Shown here in pieces: positions 8,172 to 16,201 of a DNA stretch of 24,620 nucleotides. Under the pieces are notes generated by a model. That model was not told where the DNA came from. It searched no databases and saw only the letters and a program-made list of their open reading frames with translations. This DNA is from Xanthomarina sp035306705. GTDB taxonomy: Bacteria; Bacteroidota; Bacteroidia; Flavobacteriales; Flavobacteriaceae. A program made the translations under genes and the position numbers. The stretch covers positions 1 to 24,620 of the forward strand of contig NZ_DATGNO010000123.1 in assembly GCF_035306705.1 (NCBI RefSeq), read 5' to 3'. Numbering within the stretch: the stretch's first letter is position 1; every line of letters begins with the position of its first letter.

Positions 8172-9197
8172 ATGCTTAAAACACTTCAAATAATAGCTTT
8201 AATTCAAGGGCTTTTTGTCCTTTCCGTTTTGTTTATCAATCGCAAAGATTATAAAAAGACAACATTTTGGTTGTTGTTTGGAAGTTTATTTTCCGTTTTG
8301 TTATATATATTAGGGGACGACGACAACAATATTTTCATTCAGGATGCAGATTGGTTTCTTTTTGATAGTTCACTTTTTATAACCTTCCTTTTTCTGTTTT
8401 TTAGATATTATAAAAGTGGAAAGGACAAATTTGATAAAGTCGATTACCTTTTTTTCCTTCCCAATATAATCTATTTCATTATTGAAGGGATTGAAATAAA
8501 ATTGGTTGAAGAGAATTTGTTTGTCGAAATCTTTGAAATTCTTTCCGAATTAACTTTTGTTGTTTACTTGTCGTTAATTATATATTCAATTGTTACAGTC
8601 AAAAAGAAACATTGGATTATTTATTTTGCCATTCCCATTGTTGTTTTGTTTGGACTTTCTTCTATAAATGATATTTTTAAAACCCTTGGATACGCAGAAA
8701 TACCCTTGTTCAATGACCAAAATTTCAACACCTATCTTTTATTGGTCGTTGCGTTTCTGTTCTATTATATAGCTTTTAAATTGCTGAATAAAAGCAAAGA
8801 ACTTTTACCACAAACAGAAACAAATAAATATAAAAACTCCAATTTAAATCCCAAACTAATAGCCAAATACCAATCGGATCTGATCCGTTCCATGGAACGG
8901 GATCAATTATTTCTCAATGCGAAATTATCGATTCACGATGTTTCTGGAAAATTAGACATTCCTCGTCAGTATATTTCTGAGGTTTTGAACGAACATATGC
9001 ACATAAGTTTTCAGGATTTTATTAATCGGTATCGTGTTGAAGAATTTATAAAACGGTTGAAAAACGACCAGAATGACCATTTCACACTCTTAGCCATAGC
9101 AAATGATGTCGGGTTCAATTCAAAATCCTCTTTTAACGCCATATTCAAGAAACACAAGGGCTTAACACCTACGGAATTCAAGAAAACTCTACACTAA
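8172..9197 (+). CDS. Membrane-anchored AraC-family transcriptional regulator
   Basis: This 341-residue protein has an N-terminal membrane domain (residues 1-210) with about seven hydrophobic segments, then a charged linker and a C-terminal AraC/XylS DNA-binding domain (about 228-340). The two helix-turn-helix units are visible in LSIHDVSGKLDIPRQYISEVLNEH and FTLLAIANDVGFNSKSSFNAIFKKHKGLTPTEF. The second carries the typical family ending. This architecture is common in Flavobacteria and probably senses an envelope or membrane signal. The methyltransferase-like and COG4705-like genes follow in the same direction and may be its targets. The 256 bases upstream of it hold no recognisable gene. Confidence 0.88.
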   Translation: MLKTLQIIALIQGLFVLSVLFINRKDYKKTTFWLLFGSLFSVLLYILGDDDNNIFIQDADWFLFDSSLFITFLFLFFRYYKSGKDKFDKVDYLFFLPNIIYFIIEGIEIKLVEENLFVEIFEILSELTFVVYLSLIIYSIVTVKKKHWIIYFAIPIVVLFGLSSINDIFKTLGYAEIPLFNDQNFNTYLLLVVAFLFYYIAFKLLNKSKELLPQTETNKYKNSNLNPKLIAKYQSDLIRSMERDQLFLNAKLSIHDVSGKLDIPRQYISEVLNEHMHISFQDFINRYRVEEFIKRLKNDQNDHFTLLAIANDVGFNSKSSFNAIFKKHKGLTPTEFKKTLH

Positions 9198-9297
9198 CAC
9201 CACCAATTTGTACAGATAAATTGTTCTGCACCTCTCTGTTAAAATTTGCATTAAAATACTTACGTTATTTGATGAATAATTAAAAAATTTATCAAAA

Positions 9298-10050
9298 ATG
9301 TCTCTACAAGAAGAATTAAAAGTACAAGGCGATTATCTGTTCAAAAACAGAAGTTATCTGCCCTTAATTATTTTAGTAATTGGATTATCAGTTTATATTC
9401 ATACCGAATATTATGAAATAGAAACACCTGAAACTTGGTTTTCTGAAGGATTTGAATTTATCTGCCTTGCCGTGAGTTTGTTCGGCCTTTTAATACGAAT
9501 TATTACTGTTGGACATACACCAAAGAATACTTCTGGTAGAAATACCAAAGTTGGACAAGTTGCGGAAGAATTGAATACAACAGGAATCTATTCTGTTGTT
9601 CGGCACCCATTATATTTAGGGAATTTTTTTATGTGGCTTGGGGTTGCCATGCTTACTGAAAATGCTTGGTTTTCTATTGCATTTATTTTTTTCTACGCTT
9701 TTTATTATGAACGGATTATGTATGCAGAAGAAAATTTCTTGAGAGTAAAATTTGGGCAAACCTATTTAGAATGGGCAAAAAACGTACCTGCATTTGTTCC
9801 GTCTTTCAAAAATTATAAAAAGGCTAACTATCCGTTTAGTTTTAAAAAGGTACTTAAAAAAGAAAAGAATGGTCTTTGTGCTGTCTTTCTTCTATTTTGG
9901 ATTTTTGATTTGGTTGGGGATGTTGTAGAAATGAAACCTTTTGAATTTGAAATGGGATTTTGGTTTTATGGTGCTGTAATTTCTGGTGTTATATATTTGA
10001 TTTTAAAAGTGATGAAAAAGCGCAACCTGTTAGATGAATCAAATAGATAA
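9298..10050 (+). CDS. Isoprenylcysteine carboxyl methyltransferase/PEMT-like membrane protein
   Basis: This 250-residue integral membrane protein carries the ICMT/phospholipid methyltransferase signature in its central part: TGIYSVVRHPLYLGNFFMWLG around residues 97-117, then the ERIMYAEENFLRVKFG..YLEWAKNVPAFVPSF ending near residue 165. These motifs bind the SAM cofactor in this family. Bacterial members act on unknown small or lipid substrates, so the reaction cannot be named. The last 80 residues contain two further hydrophobic segments beyond the methyltransferase core. The next gene begins one base after its stop if the ATG at 10052 is used, so both are probably one transcript. Confidence 0.8.
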   Translation: MSLQEELKVQGDYLFKNRSYLPLIILVIGLSVYIHTEYYEIETPETWFSEGFEFICLAVSLFGLLIRIITVGHTPKNTSGRNTKVGQVAEELNTTGIYSVVRHPLYLGNFFMWLGVAMLTENAWFSIAFIFFYAFYYERIMYAEENFLRVKFGQTYLEWAKNVPAFVPSFKNYKKANYPFSFKKVLKKEKNGLCAVFLLFWIFDLVGDVVEMKPFEFEMGFWFYGAVISGVIYLILKVMKKRNLLDESNR

Positions 10051-10051
10051 G

Positions 10052-10807
10052 ATGAAAAAAACACATGTTCATTTCAAAAATTTAAACAAAGTAGCACAGA
10101 TTACACTGCTGTTTTGGGTCATGAAGATTATCGCTACCACCTTAGGAGAAACTTTGGGCGATTTGTTGGCCCAGACCCTTAAATTAGGCTATGCTGTTGG
10201 TCTTGGAATCACTGGTTTATTTTTTATTTTGGTGTTGATTGTTCAATTAAACGCTAAAAAGTACCTTCCTGTTTTATTTTGGTTGGTCATTGTTGGCACG
10301 ACAACTGTTGGTACAGAAATATCTGATTTTATGGACAGAACGCTTCATTTAGGCTATCTAGCGGGTTCTTTGATATTAATAACCTTGCTGTTAAATACCC
10401 TTTGGGTTTGGCATAGAACCATTGGTAAAATTGAGGTTTATCCTATTTTTGATAGAAAAGTCGAACTTTTTTATTGGATAGCTATTCTCTTTTCAAATAG
10501 TTTGGGTACGGCTTTTGGCGACTTTTTAAGTGATACTATTGGATTGAGTTATTTGCAAGGAGCAATCGTAACTGCTGGGGTTATTATAATTGTAGTTCTA
10601 TTGCATTATACAACCAAAATAAATCATATTGTTTTGTTTTGGGTTGCATTTGTTTTCACACGTCCGTTTGGTGCCACTTTTGGAGATTTACTTACAAAAA
10701 CACGTGATTTGGGTGGTTTGGATTTAGGTACAGTTCCTGCAACTTTAGTTAGTGTAACTCTTTTGAGTCTATTGATTATTTACAGCCACAAAAAAAAATT
10801 GGTTTAG
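10052..10807 (+). CDS. COG4705-like polytopic membrane protein with four internal repeats
   Basis: The protein has about 251 residues and is almost all hydrophobic, with about eight membrane segments. It is built from four repeats. Each has a helix containing LFWV or similar, a loop of the form TxGxxxGDxL or TxGTEISDFM, a short amphipathic TLxLGY piece and a second helix. The loops are TTLGETLGDLL, TTVGTEISDFM, SLGTAFGDFL and PFGATFGDLL. This matches the COG4705 group of membrane-anchored proteins of unknown function. An ATG at 10034 would overlap the previous gene by 17 bases; the ATG at 10052 leaves a one-base gap and is preferred. The conserved Gly-Asp loops could line a pore or bind a metal, but that is speculation. 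Confidence 0.75.
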   Translation: MKKTHVHFKNLNKVAQITLLFWVMKIIATTLGETLGDLLAQTLKLGYAVGLGITGLFFILVLIVQLNAKKYLPVLFWLVIVGTTTVGTEISDFMDRTLHLGYLAGSLILITLLLNTLWVWHRTIGKIEVYPIFDRKVELFYWIAILFSNSLGTAFGDFLSDTIGLSYLQGAIVTAGVIIIVVLLHYTTKINHIVLFWVAFVFTRPFGATFGDLLTKTRDLGGLDLGTVPATLVSVTLLSLLIIYSHKKKLV

Positions 10808-10839
10808 AAGGGTAAATAGCAACTTAATAAAAATTAAAA

Positions 10840-11100
10840 ACTCACGCAAGAGATGAATTTGGGATAACAGATATTACTCAAGCAAAGCCATAGGAAGCTG
10901 TCTGGTCCTCTGGTGCTTCTTTTTTACCTATTGGCTGTAATGGAGTATTTACAATAGGGTTTTGTCGTTATTTTTCTAACCTTTTTGGGCAGTCTTGTTG
11001 CAAAAGCAGGAGGGAGTAGTATTAAAAATGTAATTCTCCGTATTACTTTTTGGGAACAATAGCTCTGGCAATAACAGTAATTATAGTTTCCTTTTTTTGA
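10840..11100 (+). pseudogene. Decayed 3' fragment of a VIT1/CCC1-type Fe/Mn transporter gene
   Basis: Reading across frames gives THARDEFGITDITQAKP, an in-frame stop, EAVWSSGASF, then after a frameshift GSLVAKAGGSSIKNVILRITFW, and after another shift IALAITVIIVSFF and a stop. This order matches the C-terminal third of VIT family proteins: the ARDELGI segment, the SxxSF helix, the Gly-rich turn and the final RxxxWGxxAMAxT helix. The N-terminal two thirds are absent. At least one stop and two frameshifts make it non-functional. It lies between the COG4705 gene and the first palindromic operator, so a deletion may have removed the front of the gene. Confidence 0.75.
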
Positions 11101-11153
11101 AAACTCTATGAATTAACTTGTTTTAATAAGACATTTAATTTAGAATTATTAAT

Positions 11154-11198
11154 TGCTACCTAAGTAGCATTTTCACAATTAAAATCGCTTTATTTTTA
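11154..11198 (+). promoter_or_regulatory. TGCTAC palindrome copy 1 with -7 element, MgtC-MscS-MprF operon promoter
   Basis: TGCTACCTAAGTAGCA (11154-11169) is an inverted repeat, imperfect only at two inner bases. TATTTTTA (11191-11198) fits TAnnTTTR and begins 29.5 bp from the dyad centre. The right half-site occupies the place of the -33 element. The first ATG of the operon follows at 11238. Confidence 0.7.
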
Positions 11199-11237
11199 AT
11201 TCTATTATAATTCTGAATTTTATATTTTAAAATAATT

Positions 11238-11660
11238 ATGACAACAACAGATTTTTTACTGAGACTTGTTGCTGCTGCATTGGCTGGGCTTTGCATTGGT
11301 TTTGAACGCCAATGGCAGCATAAATCTGCGGGACTAAAAACCACTATGTTAGTGGCTACTGGAGCAGCTGTTTTTACCATGCTGTCCATTCAGTTCAATC
11401 ATTTTTCCAATGATGTGGATGTTACGAGAATTATTGCACAAGTAGTGTCAGGTGTTGGTTTTTTGGGGGCTGGAATCATTTTTAAAGAAGGCTTTAATGT
11501 TCATGGATTAACCACTGCAGCCACTATTTGGTGCAGTGCAGCCATAGGTTGTTTAGCAGCTTCTGGGTATTTTATGGAGAGCTTGATAAGTACTGTTTTG
11601 GTTCTTGTTATAAATATTGTTTTACAGCCTTTGGATTCATGGCTTAAAAATAGAAAATAA
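11238..11660 (+). CDS. MgtC/SapB family membrane protein
   Basis: This 140-residue protein matches the membrane domain of MgtC/SapB. It starts with FLLRLVAAALAGLCIGFERQ, then has HKSAGLKTTMLVATGAAVFTMLS, VVSGVGFLGAGIIFKEG and GLTTAATIWCSAAIGCLAASG. These are the conserved GxERQ, AGLRT, GxGFLGAG and GLTTAATxW signatures. MgtC-type proteins are linked to Mg2+ limitation, acid survival and control of F1Fo ATP synthase. The C-terminal ACT-like domain of true MgtC is missing, as in many SapB-type members. It is the first gene of an operon with mscS- and mprF-like genes and is preceded by palindrome copy 1, so envelope or ion stress control is likely. Confidence 0.92.
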   Translation: MTTTDFLLRLVAAALAGLCIGFERQWQHKSAGLKTTMLVATGAAVFTMLSIQFNHFSNDVDVTRIIAQVVSGVGFLGAGIIFKEGFNVHGLTTAATIWCSAAIGCLAASGYFMESLISTVLVLVINIVLQPLDSWLKNRK

Positions 11661-11667
11661 CACTATT

Positions 11668-12528
11668 ATGATGAAATCGTTTTTGGATAGTTTAAAGCAG
11701 GATACATTTCTTTTGACTCATGTCATAATTATTATTGTCATGACTATAATAATTTATTTATTTTTTAATAGAATAATTGGTAGAGGTATTCAAAAACACA
11801 TGATTAATGATAGTTTTGATGCCACCAACTCAAAGTTTTTACAGCGTGTTATTGGGTTTGTTATTATTTTGATAGGCTTTAGTTTTGTTATTTTTATGAT
11901 TCCCAATTTAAAGCACATCGCTACTACTATTTTAGCTGGAGCAGGTGTTTTGGTTGCGGTTATCGGTTTTGCTTCCCAACAAGTCTTGTCCAATATCATT
12001 AGTGGTATAATGATAGTCGTAACAAAACCCTACCGATTGAAAGATAGAGTAACGGTTAGATCCAATAGTGGCGTGGTTGAAGATATTACTTTAAGGCATA
12101 CCATTATTAAGAATTATGAAAACAAACGGGTTATTATCCCAAACTCAATCATGAGCAATGAAGTGATTATCAACGCAAATTTTGCCGAAGATATTTGTTG
12201 CCAATGGGTAGAGATAAGCATTTCTTATACAGCCGATATAAAAAAAGCCAAAACACTTATGAAGGATGAAATTATATCCCATCCCTTTTTTATTGACCAT
12301 CGAGAACATCTCCATAAAAAAGAGGACACCGATATTGCTCCAATACGTGTTATTTCAGTAGGTGATTTTTCGATCACATTGCGTGCTTGGACTTGGGCTG
12401 CCAATCCTGGCAATGCTTTTGTTATGGGCTGTGATTTGTTAGAAAGTATTAAAGACCGATTTGACAAAGAAGACATCGAAATTCCTTATCCATATAGCAA
12501 TGTTATTTGGAAAAATACCAAGGAGTAA
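11668..12528 (+). CDS. MscS-family small-conductance mechanosensitive channel
   Basis: The protein has about 286 residues and at least three N-terminal membrane segments. The pore helix region reads TTILAGAGVLVAVIGFASQQVLSNIISG, with the Gly/Ala packing typical of MscS TM3. The beta domain follows with PYRLKDRVTV, GVVEDITLRHTII and NKRVIIPNSIMSNEVIIN, the standard MscS signature. A C-terminal alpha-beta domain completes it. Such channels release solutes during osmotic downshift. An open frame reaches back to 11617, but that would overlap the MgtC gene. The ATG at 11668 leaves seven bases and gives a normal N-terminus. The mprF-like gene starts one base after its stop. Confidence 0.93.
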   Translation: MMKSFLDSLKQDTFLLTHVIIIIVMTIIIYLFFNRIIGRGIQKHMINDSFDATNSKFLQRVIGFVIILIGFSFVIFMIPNLKHIATTILAGAGVLVAVIGFASQQVLSNIISGIMIVVTKPYRLKDRVTVRSNSGVVEDITLRHTIIKNYENKRVIIPNSIMSNEVIINANFAEDICCQWVEISISYTADIKKAKTLMKDEIISHPFFIDHREHLHKKEDTDIAPIRVISVGDFSITLRAWTWAANPGNAFVMGCDLLESIKDRFDKEDIEIPYPYSNVIWKNTKE

Positions 12529-12529
12529 C

Positions 12530-15148
12530 ATGGAGCTGCACGTAAGTAAGAAGAACATTACGTTACATTGGAAAATCATCTTACAGATAGTATTAGGTGT
12601 GTTTTCTGTTTTATTGGCCATTTACTTCATAAAACAAGAGCAAACAGAATTAACTCAAGTAAAAGGGGTTTTAGCGCAAGCAAAGACTATATGGCTTGTA
12701 TTGGGTGTGTTATTGGTTTTTTTGTTTGTAATTGTTCAAGGATGGATGTATCAATATAGTTTTAAGGCCATCCAAAAAAAAATTCCATTTAAAGTTGGAA
12801 TGTTACTCTATTTGAAACGGAATTTCATCAGTGTTTTTATTCCTGCAGGTACTTTAACCAATGTCTTATTTTTTAATAAGGAAATTGAGGAAAAACAAGG
12901 TATTGAAAAGAACTACATTTATTATGCTTCTACTTTGTTTTCGATATGTTCCGTGGTTTCCAGTATTCTGGTAGCACTTCCAGCCTTTGTTTTATTATTT
13001 TTAAAAGGCGATCTCAAGGAGGCTATGGTGTATGGCATTATGGGCCTCATTGCTATTTTCGGTTTACTTGTTTACCTTGTCATAAGCCTTGTTAAACACG
13101 GATTTGTTTATAGGCAAATTGAAAAAAACGCACCTGGATTCGTAAACATTCTCAATGCTTTGCGAAAACAATCTATAAATAAGATACAGTTGTTAAAAGT
13201 TGTATTGCTTTCATGTGTAATCGAAGTAATAGGCATTGCGCATTTGTATATTGCAATGGGTGCATTAGGTTTTACGGCTTCTTGGATGGTTGCAGTTATT
13301 GGTTATGCCTTGGTCCTTATTATTCTTTTGAGTTCGCCGTTTTTGAGAGGGATTGGTGCCATTGAATTAGCACTTTCCTATGCACTTACCTTATTCGATT
13401 ATAGTGCTGTTTCTGCACTTTCTGTGGTATTTTTATTTCGTTTTTTTGAGTTTTGGAGTGTTATGTTTCTTGGTCTGTTAGCCATTTTATTTAAAAAGGA
13501 CCGACTCTTTACCCAGCTGTTGGCACCTATTTTGCTTTTGTTTTTGGGAATTGTTAATATCCTATCAGCATTAACACCTGCATTGGTGTCTCGACTACAA
13601 TTTCTGAAGGATTTTATTCCTTATCATATTATCGAAATGTCCAATACTGCTGTGCTTGTTATTGGGATTGTCTTACTAATTTCTTCTGTTACACTTATCA
13701 AAGGATATAAAAACTCCTATTATTTTGCGCTTTTCTTATCCATACTTTCTTTGATAGGTCACCTATTTAAAGGAATCGATTACGAGGAAGCCATATTGGC
13801 AATTGTTGCCATTGTAGTTTTAATTTATCAACGTAAAACCTATTATATTAAATCCATTCCGTTAAAAAAGTTGCAATGGCAAAATGGACTGATATTTATG
13901 GTTTGTGTCCTAATATATGGTTTTTTAGGGTTTTACATTATTGACCCACGCCATTTTAAAATAGATTTTACCTTAGGAGAATCCATTAGGGAAACTTTAA
14001 AAAGCTTTGTGCTTATTGATGCCAATTTAAACCCTGTCACGGTCTTTGGACGGTATTTTTTAACAAGCATCCATCTTTTAGGGATATCTAGTATGCTTTA
14101 TTTTTTTTGGCTGCTGTTTAAGCGGTTTAAACAAAAATCGATGGTAGATGTTTCACAATTTGAAAAAGCTAAGCTAATGATCAAGGCTTATGGCAATTCG
14201 TCTATGGATTACTTTAAAACCTACCCAGACAAGCAATTTTATTTCTTTAATGATGAAGGCTTTATAGCTTATAAAACAACAAAAAGCTATGCCGTGGTTT
14301 TGGAAAACCCAGTATTAAAGGATTTTTCTTCTGAAGTCATTCAGAAAAAAATAAAAGAGTTTGAAGCCGCAATGCTCTCAAAGAACCTAAATGCCATTTA
14401 CTATCGCATTCCGGAGCAGTCCTTAAAAACATATGAAAATCTTGGCAAAAAGAAATTGCTTTTGGGAGAGGATGCTTTTGTTAATCTTGAAACCTTCACT
14501 ATGGAAGGAAGCGATGCAAAGCCATTGCGAAATTCCATTAATAAACTCAAGAAAAGTGGATTTTATTTTAAAGTAAACAGCGCGCCTCAAACAGATCTCT
14601 TTTTACAACAATTGGTACTTGTTTCCAATAGTTGGTTAAAGGATATGGATAGAACCGAACTATGCTTTTCACAAGGGGTTTTTAGCGAGAGTGAATTGAG
14701 GAACCAGACCATCTTGACCATTGAAAACTCAGAACGGCATATTGTTGCCTTTATTAATGTTGTAGAGAGTAGTGTAGAAGGTCAAGTAAACTTTGATTTA
14801 ATGCGAAAAACCGCCGACGCACCTAGTGGAACCATGGATTTCTTATTTGCAGAAATGATGCAATATTATAAGACAGAAGGGTTCACGAGCATCAGTTTAG
14901 GTATGGTGCCCTTGTCAGGAATTGAAAAACCAGAGAATATTACAGAGCAAGCCTTAAAATTGGCTTACGAAAGGATAAAACAGTTTGGTCATTACAAAAG
15001 TTTACGCTTCTTTAAAGAAAAATTCAAGCCATATTGGATAAAAGTGTATGCTGTGTATGACACCGATTTGGACTTGGTCAATCTAACCAGGGTTTTGGGC
15101 AAAGTAATGAAACCAAGTTTAGAAGATAAATCAAGTTCAAGTAACTGA
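12530..15148 (+). CDS. mprF: MprF-like phosphatidylglycerol lysyltransferase/flippase
   Basis: This protein of about 872 residues is an integral membrane protein with a soluble C-terminal domain. The first ~330 residues form the flippase-type region (UPF0104-like, with IPAGTLTNVLFF and SPFLRGIGAIELALSYALTLF), followed by a second block of membrane helices to about residue 540. The last ~310 residues form a DUF2156/GNAT-like aminoacyl transferase domain (YFFNDEGFIAYKT, PLRNSINKLKKSGF, DRTELCFSQGVF, MDFLFAEMMQYYKTEGF, SLGMVPLSG). MprF transfers lysine or another amino acid from tRNA to phosphatidylglycerol and moves the product outward, lowering surface charge and giving resistance to cationic peptides. 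The amino acid used here cannot be read from sequence. The ATG at 12530 is chosen: it has an AGGAG site at 12521-12525 and starts one base after the MscS stop. Confidence 0.9.
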   Translation: MELHVSKKNITLHWKIILQIVLGVFSVLLAIYFIKQEQTELTQVKGVLAQAKTIWLVLGVLLVFLFVIVQGWMYQYSFKAIQKKIPFKVGMLLYLKRNFISVFIPAGTLTNVLFFNKEIEEKQGIEKNYIYYASTLFSICSVVSSILVALPAFVLLFLKGDLKEAMVYGIMGLIAIFGLLVYLVISLVKHGFVYRQIEKNAPGFVNILNALRKQSINKIQLLKVVLLSCVIEVIGIAHLYIAMGALGFTASWMVAVIGYALVLIILLSSPFLRGIGAIELALSYALTLFDYSAVSALSVVFLFRFFEFWSVMFLGLLAILFKKDRLFTQLLAPILLLFLGIVNILSALTPALVSRLQFLKDFIPYHIIEMSNTAVLVIGIVLLISSVTLIKGYKNSYYFALFLSILSLIGHLFKGIDYEEAILAIVAIVVLIYQRKTYYIKSIPLKKLQWQNGLIFMVCVLIYGFLGFYIIDPRHFKIDFTLGESIRETLKSFVLIDANLNPVTVFGRYFLTSIHLLGISSMLYFFWLLFKRFKQKSMVDVSQFEKAKLMIKAYGNSSMDYFKTYPDKQFYFFNDEGFIAYKTTKSYAVVLENPVLKDFSSEVIQKKIKEFEAAMLSKNLNAIYYRIPEQSLKTYENLGKKKLLLGEDAFVNLETFTMEGSDAKPLRNSINKLKKSGFYFKVNSAPQTDLFLQQLVLVSNSWLKDMDRTELCFSQGVFSESELRNQTILTIENSERHIVAFINVVESSVEGQVNFDLMRKTADAPSGTMDFLFAEMMQYYKTEGFTSISLGMVPLSGIEKPENITEQALKLAYERIKQFGHYKSLRFFKEKFKPYWIKVYAVYDTDLDLVNLTRVLGKVMKPSLEDKSSSSN

Positions 15149-15305
15149 AAGTAACCTAATTTATTAATTTTCTTACTAAATAAGTATTGATGTGTTAATA
15201 ATTGGAGCAGGAACAATAAGACATAAGTCTAAAAATCGACTCCATGGATTAGGTGTTGATTATTAGTTAGCTAGACAGTTAGTTGGTACTATTAATATGA
15301 ACAAC

Positions 15306-15339
15306 TTTGTGAAATTTTTAGTTTTATTTCGTATCTTGA
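15306..15339 (+). promoter_or_regulatory. Weak promoter candidate of the Crp/Fnr gene
   Basis: TTTG (15306-15309) and TATCTTGA (15332-15339, two mismatches to TAnnTTTG) lie 22 bases apart and 31 bases before the ATG. No TGCTAC palindrome is present, so the regulator gene itself shows no sign of control through that box. Confidence 0.3.
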
Positions 15340-15369
15340 TGTACCGCAATAACCAATCAGATAATTAAA

Positions 15370-16074
15370 ATGAATCCTAAAGACACCAATTATATATATT
15401 GTCTAAATAAAATACAGGAAAATCCATTATTTGAAAATTTAGATAAAGAAACGGTAATCTCCTTAATGGATTGTTTTTCATTAAAAAAGTGGAAAAAAAA
15501 CACAGAGTTTTTTCATGGAGACCAAACTTTTTATAAGTTTTTCATTATAGTTTCTGGACGGATAAAAATGTACCAAATAAGCCCTGAAAATGGAAGAGAG
15601 TTTACCGTTTTTTTGTTACATGATAATGATGTTTTTGATGTTATTTCATTGTTAGACGGTTTAAAACACTCCATGAATTTTGAGACATTGGACAATGTGG
15701 AAGTACTTATTGCACCTATTGATGTTATGCGTGCGTGGATAGAAACACACCCAAAAATAAACAAAACCTTATTGCCTTATCTTGGCCGACGTATGCGCAT
15801 GCTGGAAACTAACTTAACAGACAATGTATTATCAGATATCCCAACACGACTTGCTAAACTTATATTGTCCAATGTAAATGAATCCTCTAGTAAATTACAA
15901 CTTATTAACGATTTATCGCACGATGAAATTGCCAACATGATAGGTTCTACCAGAGCTGTAGTAAACAGACATATCCAGAATTTTAAAAAAGCAGGAATGT
16001 TAAACATACAACGTAAAAAAACTAGCATTGAAGATTTACAACTCTTAATAAATAGCGTTTCAGAGAAGAATTGA
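15370..16074 (+). CDS. Crp/Fnr-family transcriptional regulator
   Basis: This 234-residue protein has an N-terminal cyclic-nucleotide-binding-type beta-roll (about 20-125, with FFIIVSGRIKMYQISPENGREFTVFLLHDNDVFD), a dimerisation helix (about 130-160) and a C-terminal winged helix-turn-helix (about 180-225). The recognition region is LSHDEIANMIGSTRAVVNRHIQNFKKAGML. Aligned to E. coli CRP, R195 and R200 match R180 and R185, but A196 replaces E181. There is no FNR-type cysteine cluster; only C11 and C35 occur. The cAMP phosphate-binding R-S pair is not evident, so the ligand is unknown. The gene stands alone, among the transcription units that carry the TGCTAC palindrome. It is therefore the best candidate in the window for the protein that binds that box. 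Confidence 0.9.
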   Translation: MNPKDTNYIYCLNKIQENPLFENLDKETVISLMDCFSLKKWKKNTEFFHGDQTFYKFFIIVSGRIKMYQISPENGREFTVFLLHDNDVFDVISLLDGLKHSMNFETLDNVEVLIAPIDVMRAWIETHPKINKTLLPYLGRRMRMLETNLTDNVLSDIPTRLAKLILSNVNESSSKLQLINDLSHDEIANMIGSTRAVVNRHIQNFKKAGMLNIQRKKTSIEDLQLLINSVSEKN

Positions 16075-16099
16075 AATTTTTTATATAAAAAATAAGTAC

Positions 16100-16144
16100 T
16101 GCTACCTAAGTAGCATTTATTAATTTTAAGGTGTTTTAAATTTA
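16100..16144 (+). promoter_or_regulatory. TGCTAC palindrome copy 2 with -7 element, lipoprotein gene promoter
   Basis: TGCTACCTAAGTAGCA (16100-16115) is identical to copy 1. TAAATTTA (16137-16144) begins 29.5 bp from the dyad centre, the same distance as in copy 1. The lipoprotein ATG follows at 16202. Confidence 0.7.
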
Positions 16145-16201
16145 CATTATAATTCAGAAAACGAATTAGAAATCAATTTAAAACAACCAAATTTTATAAC
16201 A

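Noticed and set aside
8425..8440. GGACAAATTTGATAA, resembling the operator at 2782
   Set aside because: It lies inside the AraC-family coding region, only one half-site matches, and no promoter is near.
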